54,028 nt of DNA from an uncultured Eubacteriales bacterium (GTDB lineage: Bacteria > Bacillota > Clostridia > Lachnospirales > CAG-274), in the NCBI GenBank assembly GCA_905201505.1, contig CAJKOJ010000004.1:1-54028 (forward strand), given 5' to 3'. Below, one piece after another: positions 16,806-25,456 of the stretch (positions within the stretch are counted from its first letter, which is position 1; the number at the start of each line of letters is the position of its first letter). The translations under genes were made by a program, and so were the position numbers. The notes under the pieces are model-generated. The model worked only from the letters and a program-made list of their open reading frames with translations, was not told the origin of the DNA and did not search any database.

Positions 16806-17489
16806 TTATGCAACACCTTCACTGAAATAATCAAGTATTCCCATATAAATTGCCCATGCCAATTTTTCCTGATATTCAGTGCTCATCAATTTATCATGCT
16901 CAACACCATTGCTTAAAAAGCCACACTCAACAATAACACTGGGAATTTTAATCTGTTTAAGCACATAATAACTTTCATTTGCTTTAGCTATTCTTTGGTT
17001 ATCAATATCCACAACTTCCTTAAGCCTGTTCTGAATTAAGGATGCAAGCCTTTTGCCCTCTTCAGAACCCTTGTAGTAAAACACCTGAGCACCCTTTACA
17101 TTACTCTTTGGAAATGAATTTTGATGAATACTTACAAACAAGTCAGCATTGCTGTTATTTGCAATGTCTGCTCTGTTCCTGAGATCGGCCCTTTTATTTT
17201 CAGACAGAGAAGAATCCTCAACTCTTGTAGTTCTTACTACAGCACCGCCCTGTTCTAAAAATCCGCACAATTTTCCTGCTATTGCCAAATTAATTGTTTT
17301 TTCCGTTACACCGTCAGAAGCAACTTTTCCCGGATCAAATCCTCCGTGTCCTGCATCAACAACAATACACCTGCTGTTTACCGGCATAACAGATACTGCT
17401 ATATTTTCATCATAATATGTCTTAGCAACTCCTGTAAATATCACACACACATATAATACAGTCAGCACTTTATTTCTGGTTATTTTCAT
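16806..17489 (-). CDS. cwlD: CwlD-like N-acetylmuramoyl-L-alanine amidase
   Basis: A 227-residue exported Amidase_3 enzyme, close in size to B. subtilis CwlD. It has an N-terminal signal or membrane helix (about 7-22), zinc-site motifs VVDAGHGGFDPG (first His), the Glu in EKTINL, FVSIHQNSF (second His) and the catalytic Glu in VIVECGFLSN. It cleaves the amide between muramic acid and stem peptide; CwlD itself makes muramic-delta-lactam in spore cortex. GGGGTG serves as ribosome binding site. Assigning the cortex role is inference from family and size. Confidence 0.85.
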   Translation of the reverse strand: MKITRNKVLTVLYVCVIFTGVAKTYYDENIAVSVMPVNSRCIVVDAGHGGFDPGKVASDGVTEKTINLAIAGKLCGFLEQGGAVVRTTRVEDSSLSENKRADLRNRADIANNSNADLFVSIHQNSFPKSNVKGAQVFYYKGSEEGKRLASLIQNRLKEVVDIDNQRIAKANESYYVLKQIKIPSVIVECGFLSNGVEHDKLMSTEYQEKLAWAIYMGILDYFSEGVA

Positions 17490-17655
17490 CAGAACACCCC
17501 AATACCTGTTATTACATTATAGTGATGTGCTTTTCAAAATATACCCTATTTTTATTATTAAATATAGCCTGTAAAACACCCTAAACATTGCTTTCTTTGA
17601 TTTTAACTGCAAAACTTAGCATAACACATTTTCATTATCCCTGTTCTCATTATAT

Positions 17656-17695
17656 CAAATGTGCGTGCCCTGTCTGAACAAAGCACGCACATTTG
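17656..17695. other. 13-bp perfect inverted repeat
   Basis: Arms caaatgtgcgtgc (17656-17668) and gcacgcacatttg (17683-17695) with a 14-base loop. It lies 65 bp beyond the stop of the gene at 17761-18180 and over 150 bp upstream of the amidase gene. It has no T-run on the minus strand, so it is not a standard terminator. It could be a protein-binding operator or an RNA hairpin. Confidence 0.7.
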
Positions 17696-17760
17696 ATTTT
17701 TACACATATTTACATATATATAAAGGAGGACAAACTCAAACAAATTATCAATTTTAATTT

Positions 17761-18180
17761 TTATAAACTCACAAGAAGCATATTTGCCTGGCCTATAACA
17801 CCGCAAAGCATTTCCATTATTTTAACCTGAATTTTATTTATTTCTTCAAACACTTTATGTAATACTGAATAGTCACTGTCTATACAATTAAGTTCAAGCG
17901 TCATTTGATGTATATACTGATCACCCTCAATTTTTTCACTATACTCTCTTAAAGCTTCCTCTATAGACTCTTTGTGATTAACATAATTTCTATACATTTC
18001 AATTTGATCATCAGCCAGGTTTTTTTTAACCTTTGCATAATCTGATAACCTTGTACTTATTTGCTTATCATTATCTTTTGTACACATTATCATATTGTTA
18101 ATTATCTCTGTATTTGACTTTACAGACTTTACCATAGCCTCTACATTGCTGCATGAATAAACTTTCACATTATTATCCAT
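17761..18180 (-). CDS. Unknown helical, coiled-coil-like cytoplasmic protein
   Basis: A 139-residue protein with no signal peptide or membrane segment. Nearly the whole length reads as amphipathic helix rich in Lys, Glu, Asn and Ile. A central charged region (about 60-100) and heptad-like hydrophobics near the C-terminus (HKVFEEINKIQVKIMEML) suggest oligomerisation. Three Cys are scattered. The strong AGGAGAGG site and clean ATG argue that it is real. No family is recognised. It stands alone between the amidase gene and a divergent lipoprotein gene. Confidence 0.7.
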   Translation of the reverse strand: MDNNVKVYSCSNVEAMVKSVKSNTEIINNMIMCTKDNDKQISTRLSDYAKVKKNLADDQIEMYRNYVNHKESIEEALREYSEKIEGDQYIHQMTLELNCIDSDYSVLHKVFEEINKIQVKIMEMLCGVIGQANMLLVSL

Positions 18181-18456
18181 TTACCTCTCTCCTTTTTTAC
18201 CAAATTCTGACTTCATTTAAATTCTTGCTTTAATAATATAAATATTAACTTATAAAGTCATTTCCCCTTTACCTTGTATATTTATAATACCATATATTTC
18301 AAAAGAAAAAATTAAGGCAAGATTATATTATTCTTAAAGTTACAAAATTTTAATTTAATTTTTAACACAGTTACCACAAATTACAAACCGCCAAATTTCC
18401 CTAAGAATTAATAATATTGCCTTTATGCGTAAAACATATTAATGAGGTGATAAAAA

Positions 18457-18915
18457 TTGAAAAAAACGCTCTTAATCCTTTCATTGCTTTTTTTAACAGG
18501 CTGTAACAAACTTAAAGCAAAAGATATACCTTTAAGTCAGGTACTTGAAGAAATAAAAGTAATTTCAGAATTTAACAACACACAGACAGCAGATCTTACA
18601 AATCAAAAAACAGCTGCACAATACGGTATAGACCCTACCTCTGTTTCAGAAGGCTATGTATATTATTCCACAGATGAAGATACCTCAGATGAGGTAATAA
18701 TTGCCAGAGCAGCATCTCAGGATAAAGTGGAAAATGTAGAAAAAGCAATAAGTGCTGAACTGACGGCAAAAACGACAGCATGGCAAAATAATGAAAAAGA
18801 ATCAAAAAAAATTGAAAACCATGTTATGAGAACAATTGGTGATTGTGTATTGCTGGTCATAGGTGATAAATCAAATGAAATTGACCAGGTCTTTAACCAA
18901 TTAAAAGAAGAATAG
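18457..18915 (+). CDS. DUF4358-type lipoprotein
   Basis: A 152-residue lipoprotein. It starts at TTG 18457 with GAGGTGA upstream; no ATG offers a better site. The signal peptide ends in the lipobox LTGC (Cys 16). The remainder resembles the DUF4358 lipoproteins of Clostridia, with an N-terminal helix (PLSQVLEEI), the AAQYGIDPTSV turn, an EVIIARA strand and a long charged helix ending near QLKEE. The role is unknown. It is followed about 120 bp later by a separately promoted lipoprotein gene in the same direction. Confidence 0.75.
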   Translation: MKKTLLILSLLFLTGCNKLKAKDIPLSQVLEEIKVISEFNNTQTADLTNQKTAAQYGIDPTSVSEGYVYYSTDEDTSDEVIIARAASQDKVENVEKAISAELTAKTTAWQNNEKESKKIENHVMRTIGDCVLLVIGDKSNEIDQVFNQLKEE

Positions 18916-18961
18916 TTTATTGCTGGGTATATGCAAAATGGCTTAATCATTGTTTTTTCTA

Positions 18962-18990
18962 TTGACAAACCCACTTATAAATATTACAAT
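18962..18990 (+). promoter_or_regulatory. Promoter of the substrate-binding lipoprotein gene
   Basis: TTGACA (18962-18967), 17 bp, TACAAT (18985-18990). The -35 is perfect. It shows that the gene at 19040 is not simply co-transcribed with the DUF4358 gene. Confidence 0.75.
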
Positions 18991-19039
18991 ATAAGTAGTA
19001 TAAAGCCATATTTCATCAACGGCTAGTGGGAGGATTTTT

Positions 19040-20104
19040 ATGTTTCTATTTAAGAAAAAATTATTGGCTGTTTCCTTTGCCTCTTTATTAATTATATGCT
19101 CTGCCTGCAGCAGCAATGCAAAGAATGAACAGTCTGAAAATAATAATAATGACAATTTTGAAATTTCTGTAAATAATGCACAGCTTCCGGATGTAAATGA
19201 CGATATGGCACCCTCAGATGAAGAAAAAATAGAAATAAGCATAGGACTTGTTAAAAACAGTGCTTCTGCTCTTGGATCAGCTCACCTGTTTTCAAACAGC
19301 GAAAACAATTCCGCTTATGAAAAATATAAGCCTGTCATTTATAACACATACACAGAATTATTAAATGCTTTTAAATCAGGAGAGTTAAAAGTTGCCGTTC
19401 TTCCTCCTGACAAATCAGCTTTGGCTTATACTGATTCCAACTGTTGGGTTACAGCTGTCACAAATGGCTGTAATTATTACATCGCTGAAAACGGTTCAAC
19501 CATAACTGACATAAAAGATCTCAGCGGCAAAACAATTACAGTAAGTGCTGAGGACACAATGGCAGACAGCATTATGAATATTATTTCAAATGCTAACAAT
19601 CTCAATATATCTTACTCTTTTGTGGACACAAATGCACAGCTTATAAGCGGACTTAAAGACGGAAGCATAAAACTTGCTCTTATACAGGAACCTTATTTAA
19701 GCCAGGCAACTAACAACAGTAATATCAGAAGTGCAATAGACCTTTATGACTACTGGAATGATGCAGCCAACACAGAACTTATTACTTCCTGCCTTGTTGT
19801 TAATAAGAGTTTTGTTTCTGAAAATCCCGTGGCATTTCAGTTCTTTATGAAAGATTATACAGCTTCTGCTTCTATGGCAAAAAGAAACACTGAAGAAACA
19901 GCACAAAGTGCAAACAAATTTGCCCTTATTGATGATATAAATGCAAGCAAAGCAGCTATACCGGGCTGTGGTGTAATGTTTAAAACAGGCGAAGATATGA
20001 AATCAATGCTTACAGAATTTTATAATATTATTGCACAAAACAATGCCGATATACTTGGCGGACAAGTTCCCGGCGATGATTTTTACTTCTCAAATGAAAA
20101 TTAA
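19040..20104 (+). CDS. Orphan ABC-type substrate-binding lipoprotein
   Basis: A 354-residue lipoprotein. The signal peptide has a lipobox ICSAC (Cys about 23), followed by an Asn/Glu/Ser-rich linker. The body looks like a type-2 periplasmic-binding fold of the NMT1/SsuA class: GLVKNSASALGS at the first strand, KVAVLPPDKSAL, ITDIKDLSGKTITV and LALIQEPYL. Such proteins deliver substrates to ABC importers, but no permease or ATPase gene lies next to it. The start has GGGAGG upstream. The substrate is not predictable from what is visible. Confidence 0.8.
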   Translation: MFLFKKKLLAVSFASLLIICSACSSNAKNEQSENNNNDNFEISVNNAQLPDVNDDMAPSDEEKIEISIGLVKNSASALGSAHLFSNSENNSAYEKYKPVIYNTYTELLNAFKSGELKVAVLPPDKSALAYTDSNCWVTAVTNGCNYYIAENGSTITDIKDLSGKTITVSAEDTMADSIMNIISNANNLNISYSFVDTNAQLISGLKDGSIKLALIQEPYLSQATNNSNIRSAIDLYDYWNDAANTELITSCLVVNKSFVSENPVAFQFFMKDYTASASMAKRNTEETAQSANKFALIDDINASKAAIPGCGVMFKTGEDMKSMLTEFYNIIAQNNADILGGQVPGDDFYFSNEN

Positions 20105-20111
20105 ACTTTTA

Positions 20112-20140
20112 AACAGGCTGTTGAAAATCAACAGCCTGTT
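20112..20140 (+). terminator. Terminator of the substrate-binding protein gene
   Basis: Arms aacaggctgttga (20112-20124) and tcaacagcctgtt (20128-20140) with a three-base loop, followed by ATTTATTC. The stem starts a few bases after the stop codon. Confidence 0.8.
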
Positions 20141-20224
20141 ATTTATTCAGTTACATAATTTTTATTAAAATTTTTAGTATATTGATTTAAACTTTGTATA
20201 GCTTCTGCTGTGCATTTTTTTTAC

Positions 20225-20264
20225 AAAAAAATACTTGATTTGAATATTGCAAACTCAAATCAAG
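20225..20264 (-). terminator. Terminator of the small-exporter gene
   Basis: Arms cttgatttga (20234-20243) and tcaaatcaag (20255-20264). On the minus strand the stem is followed by ATTTTTTTG. It lies about 160 bp after the stop of the gene at 20425. Confidence 0.75.
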
Positions 20265-20424
20265 CACTTAAATTTTAATATTTATTTGTCCTAAACTTAT
20301 ACCTAAAAAATTTATATACTAAACTCTTGTTATAATTTTAAAACATTATATTTTTAATATCATTTAAACTCATATATAACACTTTTAAAGAATACAGTTA
20401 CTGAAAAGTTTTCAAAAATCTGAT

Positions 20425-20925
20425 TTATATACTTGATACCAAATAAGGTATAACATAAGTAATAAAACTCATTATAGCACTGGCAAGCACTATACCAAGA
20501 AAAATAGCAGGAACAGCCTTTTTAAGCTTAATTCCAAGCAAAGCAGCAACCAACGAACCGGTCCATGCTCCTGTACCCGGCAATGGAATTCCTACAAACA
20601 GCAACAGTCCCAGAAACTCATACTTTTGTATACTGTCACTTTTACCCATAGCTCTGTATTCCAGTTTTTCAACCAAGCCTCTTGTCACATTAAATCTTTT
20701 TAACCATTCAAAAATCTTATTTATAAACAACAGTATAAAAGGAATAGGAATTATATTTCCAACCATACACAAAAACAAAGCTCTTAAATATGGCACCTTT
20801 AATATTGCAGCAGCTATAAGTCCGCCTCTTAGTTCCAATATAGGTATCATAGAAATAATAAAGACAGTCAAATCCTTGTTAAGACCATTAAGCAGATTTA
20901 ACATTACATCAATAAGTGATTCCAT
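20425..20925 (-). CDS. Small multidrug export-type membrane protein (COG2426)
   Basis: A 166-residue membrane protein with about five hydrophobic segments. The motifs MIPILELRGGLIAAA (early helix) and GIPLPGTGAWTGSLVA are the hallmarks of the COG2426 / small multidrug export protein family. True substrates are not established for the family. The start is set at ATG 20925, preceded by GGAGG at five bases; the longer frame lacks a site. Confidence 0.85.
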   Translation of the reverse strand: MESLIDVMLNLLNGLNKDLTVFIISMIPILELRGGLIAAAILKVPYLRALFLCMVGNIIPIPFILLFINKIFEWLKRFNVTRGLVEKLEYRAMGKSDSIQKYEFLGLLLFVGIPLPGTGAWTGSLVAALLGIKLKKAVPAIFLGIVLASAIMSFITYVIPYLVSSI

Positions 20926-20981
20926 ACAAACCTCCGAATTCCCCTTGCCTAAAATAAAGCTGTTTTTCATAGATAGTTTAA

Positions 20982-21010
20982 ATTATACATTAAGCCCAGA
21001 ATATATGCAA
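20982..21010 (-). promoter_or_regulatory. Promoter of the small-exporter gene
   Basis: On the minus strand: TTGCAT (21005-21010), 17 bp, TATAAT (20982-20987). It separates this gene from the flippase gene upstream. Confidence 0.65.
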
Positions 21011-21090
21011 GCTAATTACTGCTTATTTAATACAATTTTAATTATATTCTCAGCTTATTTACCAAAATATATTTTCCCATTTTTCAATTT

Positions 21091-22713
21091 TTATATTCTG
21101 TTTATTCTTTTAAGCATACTTATAATTCTGCCGCCTGCCGGTATCATTTGCAAGTCCTCTTTTTTAAACCCTTTTACACAAACCATAGCCCCAAAGTACA
21201 CAACAACAGCAAACACAATAGCAATAAGAGTAGCAATAGTATTACTCGGTATTACTGCATAAATTCCATAATACCCCCCTATTGCACCAATACTCATAGC
21301 TACAGCCGCAATTCCCGGTTTTACAAGCATACCTACATAGTCAGGCTTTACATTTGTTGCCTTTACCAAAGCTCTGAAGTTTAGTATACTGCATACTATG
21401 TAGCAAACAGTTGTACTTATTACAGCACCCACAACATTTATCTCGGGTATGGCAATGAGAATATAATTTACCGGTATTTTGGTCAATGCGCCCCACAAAG
21501 CATTAAATGCAGGCGTTTTAACCTTTCCTATTCCTTGAAGCACACCTGTGGAAATCTGGCTTAATGCAAGGAATATGACGCTAAAAGACCCAACGGAAAT
21601 AAGCATACCGCCCTCAGCATAATTAGGAAACAGCATAGCCAGTATCTGACTTCCCAAAGCACCAAGACCTGCTGCAGCCGGTATTGAAATCATCATAGTT
21701 ATTCTTAAAGCAGTATCAACTTTTGCCTGTACCAGCTTATGTTCCTTTCTTGCCATACTTGCAGCTATACTCGGTATTACAGCTGTTGCAATTGCCGTTG
21801 AAATTGCTACAGGCAATGTAGACAATGTTACATACTTACCTGTAAGCTGACCATATAACTTTTCTATCATATTATGTTCAAAGCCGGCAGCTGCAAGCCT
21901 TGAGTTAACCATAGCCATATCCACAAAATTTGTCATACTGAATATTGCAGTACCTGTAATAATCGGAACAGCTATTTTTACAAGATTTTTTGCAATTTCA
22001 GCACTTCCCTCTATTCTGTAATCTTTTTTATCTTCTGCATATATAGCATCTCTGTTTTTTCTCGTTTTTATATAGTATATGAACAAAACTATCAGTCCCG
22101 CCAAAGCACCTATTCCCGTGCCGGCTGTACCTCCGGCAGCACCAAACTCAACACCATATCCAACAAGAAGCCATGCAAGATATACACTAAAAACTGCGTT
22201 AAATACTTGTTCAATAAGCTGTGACAGAGCTGTAGGTATAGTAGTGTTAAATCCTTGAAAATATCCCCTGTATACAGCCATTATACCTACAATAAAAATA
22301 GTCGGTGTAAGTGTATACAAACACCATATACTGCTTGTTGCTCCTGTCCACCGACAAAAAGCCTTCGCCCCTAGTGCCATAATAACCGCACATAACAAAC
22401 TTACTATACCTGATGTCCACATAGACACATTAAATATCTTTCTTGCATTAGAATATTCACCCACAGCAATTTTTTCCGAAATCATTTTAGATATTGCTAC
22501 AGGTAACCCGGCAGAACTCATAATGAGAAAAAAATTATAAATATAATAACCTGCAGAGTAAATGCCGTTACCCCTGTCCCCTATCATATTAGTAAGAGGC
22601 AATCTGTACAAAAATCCTATAACTCTCACTATAAGTCCGGCAGCAGCTAAAATTGCCGCCATTTTTACAAAGGAACCGCCCAATAAATTTTTATTACTTT
22701 TATTATTCCCCAT
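21091..22713 (-). CDS. MurJ/SpoVB-like lipid-linked oligosaccharide flippase
   Basis: A 540-residue polytopic protein with about 14 membrane segments and the MOP/MATE-like pattern of SpoVB and YtgP (MurJ). Visible landmarks are FLYRLPLTNMIGDRGNGIYSAGY near the N-terminus, the SAGLPVAISKMISE loop, the YRGYFQG motif and RLAAAGF in the middle. Family members flip lipid II or other lipid-linked precursors. ATG 22713 is preferred because the ATG at 22722 touches the AAGG site. It lies downstream of typA. Whether it serves peptidoglycan, spore cortex or another polymer cannot be told here. Confidence 0.85.
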   Translation of the reverse strand: MGNNKSNKNLLGGSFVKMAAILAAAGLIVRVIGFLYRLPLTNMIGDRGNGIYSAGYYIYNFFLIMSSAGLPVAISKMISEKIAVGEYSNARKIFNVSMWTSGIVSLLCAVIMALGAKAFCRWTGATSSIWCLYTLTPTIFIVGIMAVYRGYFQGFNTTIPTALSQLIEQVFNAVFSVYLAWLLVGYGVEFGAAGGTAGTGIGALAGLIVLFIYYIKTRKNRDAIYAEDKKDYRIEGSAEIAKNLVKIAVPIITGTAIFSMTNFVDMAMVNSRLAAAGFEHNMIEKLYGQLTGKYVTLSTLPVAISTAIATAVIPSIAASMARKEHKLVQAKVDTALRITMMISIPAAAGLGALGSQILAMLFPNYAEGGMLISVGSFSVIFLALSQISTGVLQGIGKVKTPAFNALWGALTKIPVNYILIAIPEINVVGAVISTTVCYIVCSILNFRALVKATNVKPDYVGMLVKPGIAAVAMSIGAIGGYYGIYAVIPSNTIATLIAIVFAVVVYFGAMVCVKGFKKEDLQMIPAGGRIISMLKRINRI

Positions 22714-22739
22714 ATTATCCATCCTTAAAAACAGTCATT

Positions 22740-22770
22740 AAAGGGAAAACAGCTTTGCCGTTTTCCCTTT
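22740..22770 (-). terminator. Hairpin between typA and the flippase gene
   Basis: Arms aaagggaaaac (22740-22750) and gttttcccttt (22760-22770). On the minus strand a T-rich stretch follows with interruptions (TTTAATGACTGTTTTT). It is a likely terminator of typA. Confidence 0.65.
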
Positions 22771-22807
22771 GTCTATAATACTGTTAAAATTACAGTACAT
22801 CAATTTA

Positions 22808-24643
22808 TTAATTATTTCTTGCAGCCTTTCTTCTTTCAACAGGATCAAGAATTCTTTTTCTAAGTCTTAAAGACTCAGGAGTTACCTCTACAAGCTCATC
22901 ATCAGATATAAAGTCTATACACTGTTCAAGACTCATTACAATATGCGGTGTAAGCTTTAATGCATCATCTGAACCTGACGCTCTTGTATTTGTGAGCTGC
23001 TTTTTCTTGCAGACATTTATAGGCATATCCTCTGATCTTGCGTTTCTGCCTACAACCATACCCATGTAGACCTTGGTACCTGCACCAATAAAAAGGTCGC
23101 CTCTTTCCTGGGCATTGAAAAGACCATAAGCAACAGCGTCACCTGTTTCACTTGCCACAAGTGAACCCTGGCTTCTTGAAGCAATATCACCCTTATATGG
23201 CTCATATCCGTTAAACTGACTGTTCATAATACCGTTACCTCTTGTGTCAGTCATAAATTCATTTCTGTAACCAATCAATCCTCTTGCAGGTATATTAAAC
23301 TCAAGTCTTGTGTATCCGGCCTGTCCTGGAGCCATATTAACCATTTCACCCTTACGAGTACCAAGTTTTTCAATTACAGAACCAACAAATTCTTCAGGAA
23401 CATCAATAGTTACAAGTTCCATAGGCTCAAGCTTCTTGCCGTTTTCATCAGTCTTATATAAAACCTCAGGTCTTGAAACCTGGAATTCATAGCCCTCTCT
23501 TCTCATTGTCTCAATGAGGATTGACAAGTGAAGTTCTCCTCTTCCGCTTACCTTAAATGCTTCTGCAACATCGGTGTCTTCAACTCTCAAAGAAACATCT
23601 GTATTTAATTCCTTCATAAGTCTGTCTCTAAGGTGTCTGCTTGTAACATACTTACCTTCCTGACCTGCAAACGGAGAATCATTTACATGGAAAGTCATAG
23701 AAAGTGTAGGCTCAGAAATCTTGTTAACCTCTAAAGGCTTAGGATCATCAACGCCTGCAATAGTATCACCAATATGAATTTCAGGCATACCTGATACAGC
23801 AACAATTGCACCAACAGTACTTTCCTTTACTTCAATTCTTTCAAGTCCCTCGTACTCATAAAGCTTTGTAACTCTAAGCTTTAAAAGCTTTTCAGGTTCG
23901 TGATAATTTACTATACAAACTTCATCATTTACCTTTACAGTACCGTGGTCAATTTTACCTATACCAATCTTACCTACATATTCATTGTAGTCAATTGTAG
24001 TAACAAGCATCTGTAAATTTGCGTCAGGATCACCTGTAGGAGCAGGAATATGCTCAATAATAGTGTCAAATAACGGCTTCATATCAGTCGCCTCAAGAGC
24101 TTCTTCAGGTGTAAGGGCAGCCTTGCCCATTTTAGCAGATGCAAATACAAAAGGAGAATCAAGCTGTTCATCAGAAGCGTCAAGCTCCATAAAAAGCTCA
24201 AGAATTTCATCTACAACCTCGTCAGGTCTTGCCTCAGGTCTGTCAATTTTATTTACACATACAACAACAGGAAGTCCAAGAGATAACGCATTTCTTAAAA
24301 CAAACTTAGTCTGAGGCATAGCACCCTCATAAGCATCTACCACAAGTACAACTCCGTCAACCATTTTAAGTACACGCTCAACTTCTCCGCCGAAGTCAGC
24401 ATGTCCCGGTGTATCTACAATATTAATTTTTGTATGCTCATAATATACAGAAGTGTTCTTAGAAAGAATAGTAATACCTCTTTCTCTTTCAATATCACCA
24501 CTGTCCATTACTCTTTCTCTCACTACCTGATTGGTTCTGAATGTTCCGCTCTGTTTTAAAAGCTCATCAACCAATGTAGTCTTGCCATGGTCAACATGGG
24601 CAATAATAGCTATATTTCTGATGTCATCTCTGGTCTGAATCAT
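22808..24643 (-). CDS. typA: Ribosome-associated GTPase TypA/BipA
   Basis: A 611-residue translational GTPase. G1 AHVDHGKTT, G2 in RERGITI, G3 DTPGHADFGG, G4 NKID and G5-like SAKMG are all present, followed by domain II, an EF-G-like domain (TRLEFNIPARGLIGYRNEF) and the TypA-specific C-terminal domain. It binds the ribosome and assists large-subunit assembly under stress. The length matches the family when ATG 24643 is used; the GTG at 24655 is an alternative, and neither has a strong ribosome binding site. Confidence 0.96.
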   Translation of the reverse strand: MIQTRDDIRNIAIIAHVDHGKTTLVDELLKQSGTFRTNQVVRERVMDSGDIERERGITILSKNTSVYYEHTKINIVDTPGHADFGGEVERVLKMVDGVVLVVDAYEGAMPQTKFVLRNALSLGLPVVVCVNKIDRPEARPDEVVDEILELFMELDASDEQLDSPFVFASAKMGKAALTPEEALEATDMKPLFDTIIEHIPAPTGDPDANLQMLVTTIDYNEYVGKIGIGKIDHGTVKVNDEVCIVNYHEPEKLLKLRVTKLYEYEGLERIEVKESTVGAIVAVSGMPEIHIGDTIAGVDDPKPLEVNKISEPTLSMTFHVNDSPFAGQEGKYVTSRHLRDRLMKELNTDVSLRVEDTDVAEAFKVSGRGELHLSILIETMRREGYEFQVSRPEVLYKTDENGKKLEPMELVTIDVPEEFVGSVIEKLGTRKGEMVNMAPGQAGYTRLEFNIPARGLIGYRNEFMTDTRGNGIMNSQFNGYEPYKGDIASRSQGSLVASETGDAVAYGLFNAQERGDLFIGAGTKVYMGMVVGRNARSEDMPINVCKKKQLTNTRASGSDDALKLTPHIVMSLEQCIDFISDDELVEVTPESLRLRKRILDPVERRKAARNN

Positions 24644-24768
24644 TTTAATTTCCACTCTTTCTTTATTGGTATGTTATATTTTTCCTCAATTTCAGCCGAA
24701 AATATTCGTAAATTCTTATTCAGAATAAACATACAAAATAAAAAAGTACATATTTCCGCATTATTTCT

Positions 24769-24797
24769 ATTTTAACACCAATGTCACAAATTATCAA
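24769..24797 (-). promoter_or_regulatory. Promoter of typA
   Basis: On the minus strand: TTGATA (24792-24797), 17 bp, TAAAAT (24769-24774) with an upstream TG. The leader of about 120 bases has no recognised structure. Confidence 0.65.
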
Positions 24798-24851
24798 GTG
24801 AAATGAATACCAATTTATCATAAAGTATAAAGTAATATATAGACAAAATGC

Positions 24852-24874
24852 CCAAACCAACTTTTTTAGTTTGG
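24852..24874 (-). terminator. Weak terminator of the thi operon
   Basis: A six-bp stem ccaaac/gtttgg (24852-24857 with 24869-24874) followed on the minus strand by GGCATTTTG. It sits 20 bp after the last thi gene. The stem is short. Confidence 0.45.
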
Positions 24875-24893
24875 ACAAATATTAATATATTAT

Positions 24894-25430
24894 TTATTTC
24901 ATAGCCTCACTCATCATACACACGCCTTCAGCCTTAGCGTCAAAGCAGCTTTGTGCATTAATATTATTTATACCGCCCAAGGCATAAACAGGTATACTCA
25001 CATTATTGCATATATTTTTAAGCCAATACAACCCCTTAGGTTCTACATCTTCCTTGCACTTTGTCCTGAAAATAGGGCTGGCTGTTATATAGTGAGCACC
25101 CAAAATTTCAGCTTCTTTTGCTTCATCAAGACTATGGGCAGATACTCCTACTATATCATAATTATGCAATTTATCCGCCTCTCTTCTGAAAATATCAAGA
25201 GGCAGATGTATTTTTCGGTAATTAAGTTCCTCACAAGCATTTACATAAGTGTGAAGAATTATTTTATCGCTTATTTCAATTGCCTTTTCAGCAAGATATA
25301 GGTATTCCTTATATGGCAAATCCTTTTCTCTTAGAATAATATAGTCAAAATCCGAACTATGAAGTTTTTTTACTTGTTCCATTAAATCTGAACAAAGCTG
25401 TCTGTTTGTAATTGCAACTTTTTTAAACAT
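24894..25430 (-). CDS. ThiE/TenI-family protein
   Basis: A 178-residue TIM-barrel protein of the thiamine phosphate synthase / thiazole tautomerase family, shorter than typical ThiE (about 210). It keeps the ILREKD strand (31-36), GVSAHSLDEA, the PIFRTKCK phosphate-loop region and ALGGI. The Asn-Asp of the NDR motif, used for magnesium and pyrophosphate in ThiE, is replaced by HTYVN, and the TxTK loop reads RTKCK. It may be a ThiE variant, or a TenI-like thiazole tautomerase acting on the ThiG product. GGAG precedes ATG. It is the last gene of the thi operon. Confidence 0.75.
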   Translation of the reverse strand: MFKKVAITNRQLCSDLMEQVKKLHSSDFDYIILREKDLPYKEYLYLAEKAIEISDKIILHTYVNACEELNYRKIHLPLDIFRREADKLHNYDIVGVSAHSLDEAKEAEILGAHYITASPIFRTKCKEDVEPKGLYWLKNICNNVSIPVYALGGINNINAQSCFDAKAEGVCMMSEAMK

Positions 25431-25456
25431 AAATATACTCCATTCCTTTTGAACTT

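Larger units (their letters stand above)
20105..20424. other. Converging intergenic region with two terminators
   Basis: About 320 bp between converging genes. It holds a plus-strand terminator (20112-20140) and a minus-strand terminator (20225-20264). No gene-like frame is seen. Confidence 0.7.

Noticed and set aside
17603..17806. 67-codon minus-strand frame downstream of the helical protein
   Set aside because: It overlaps the end of the gene at 17761 in another frame and has no ribosome binding site.
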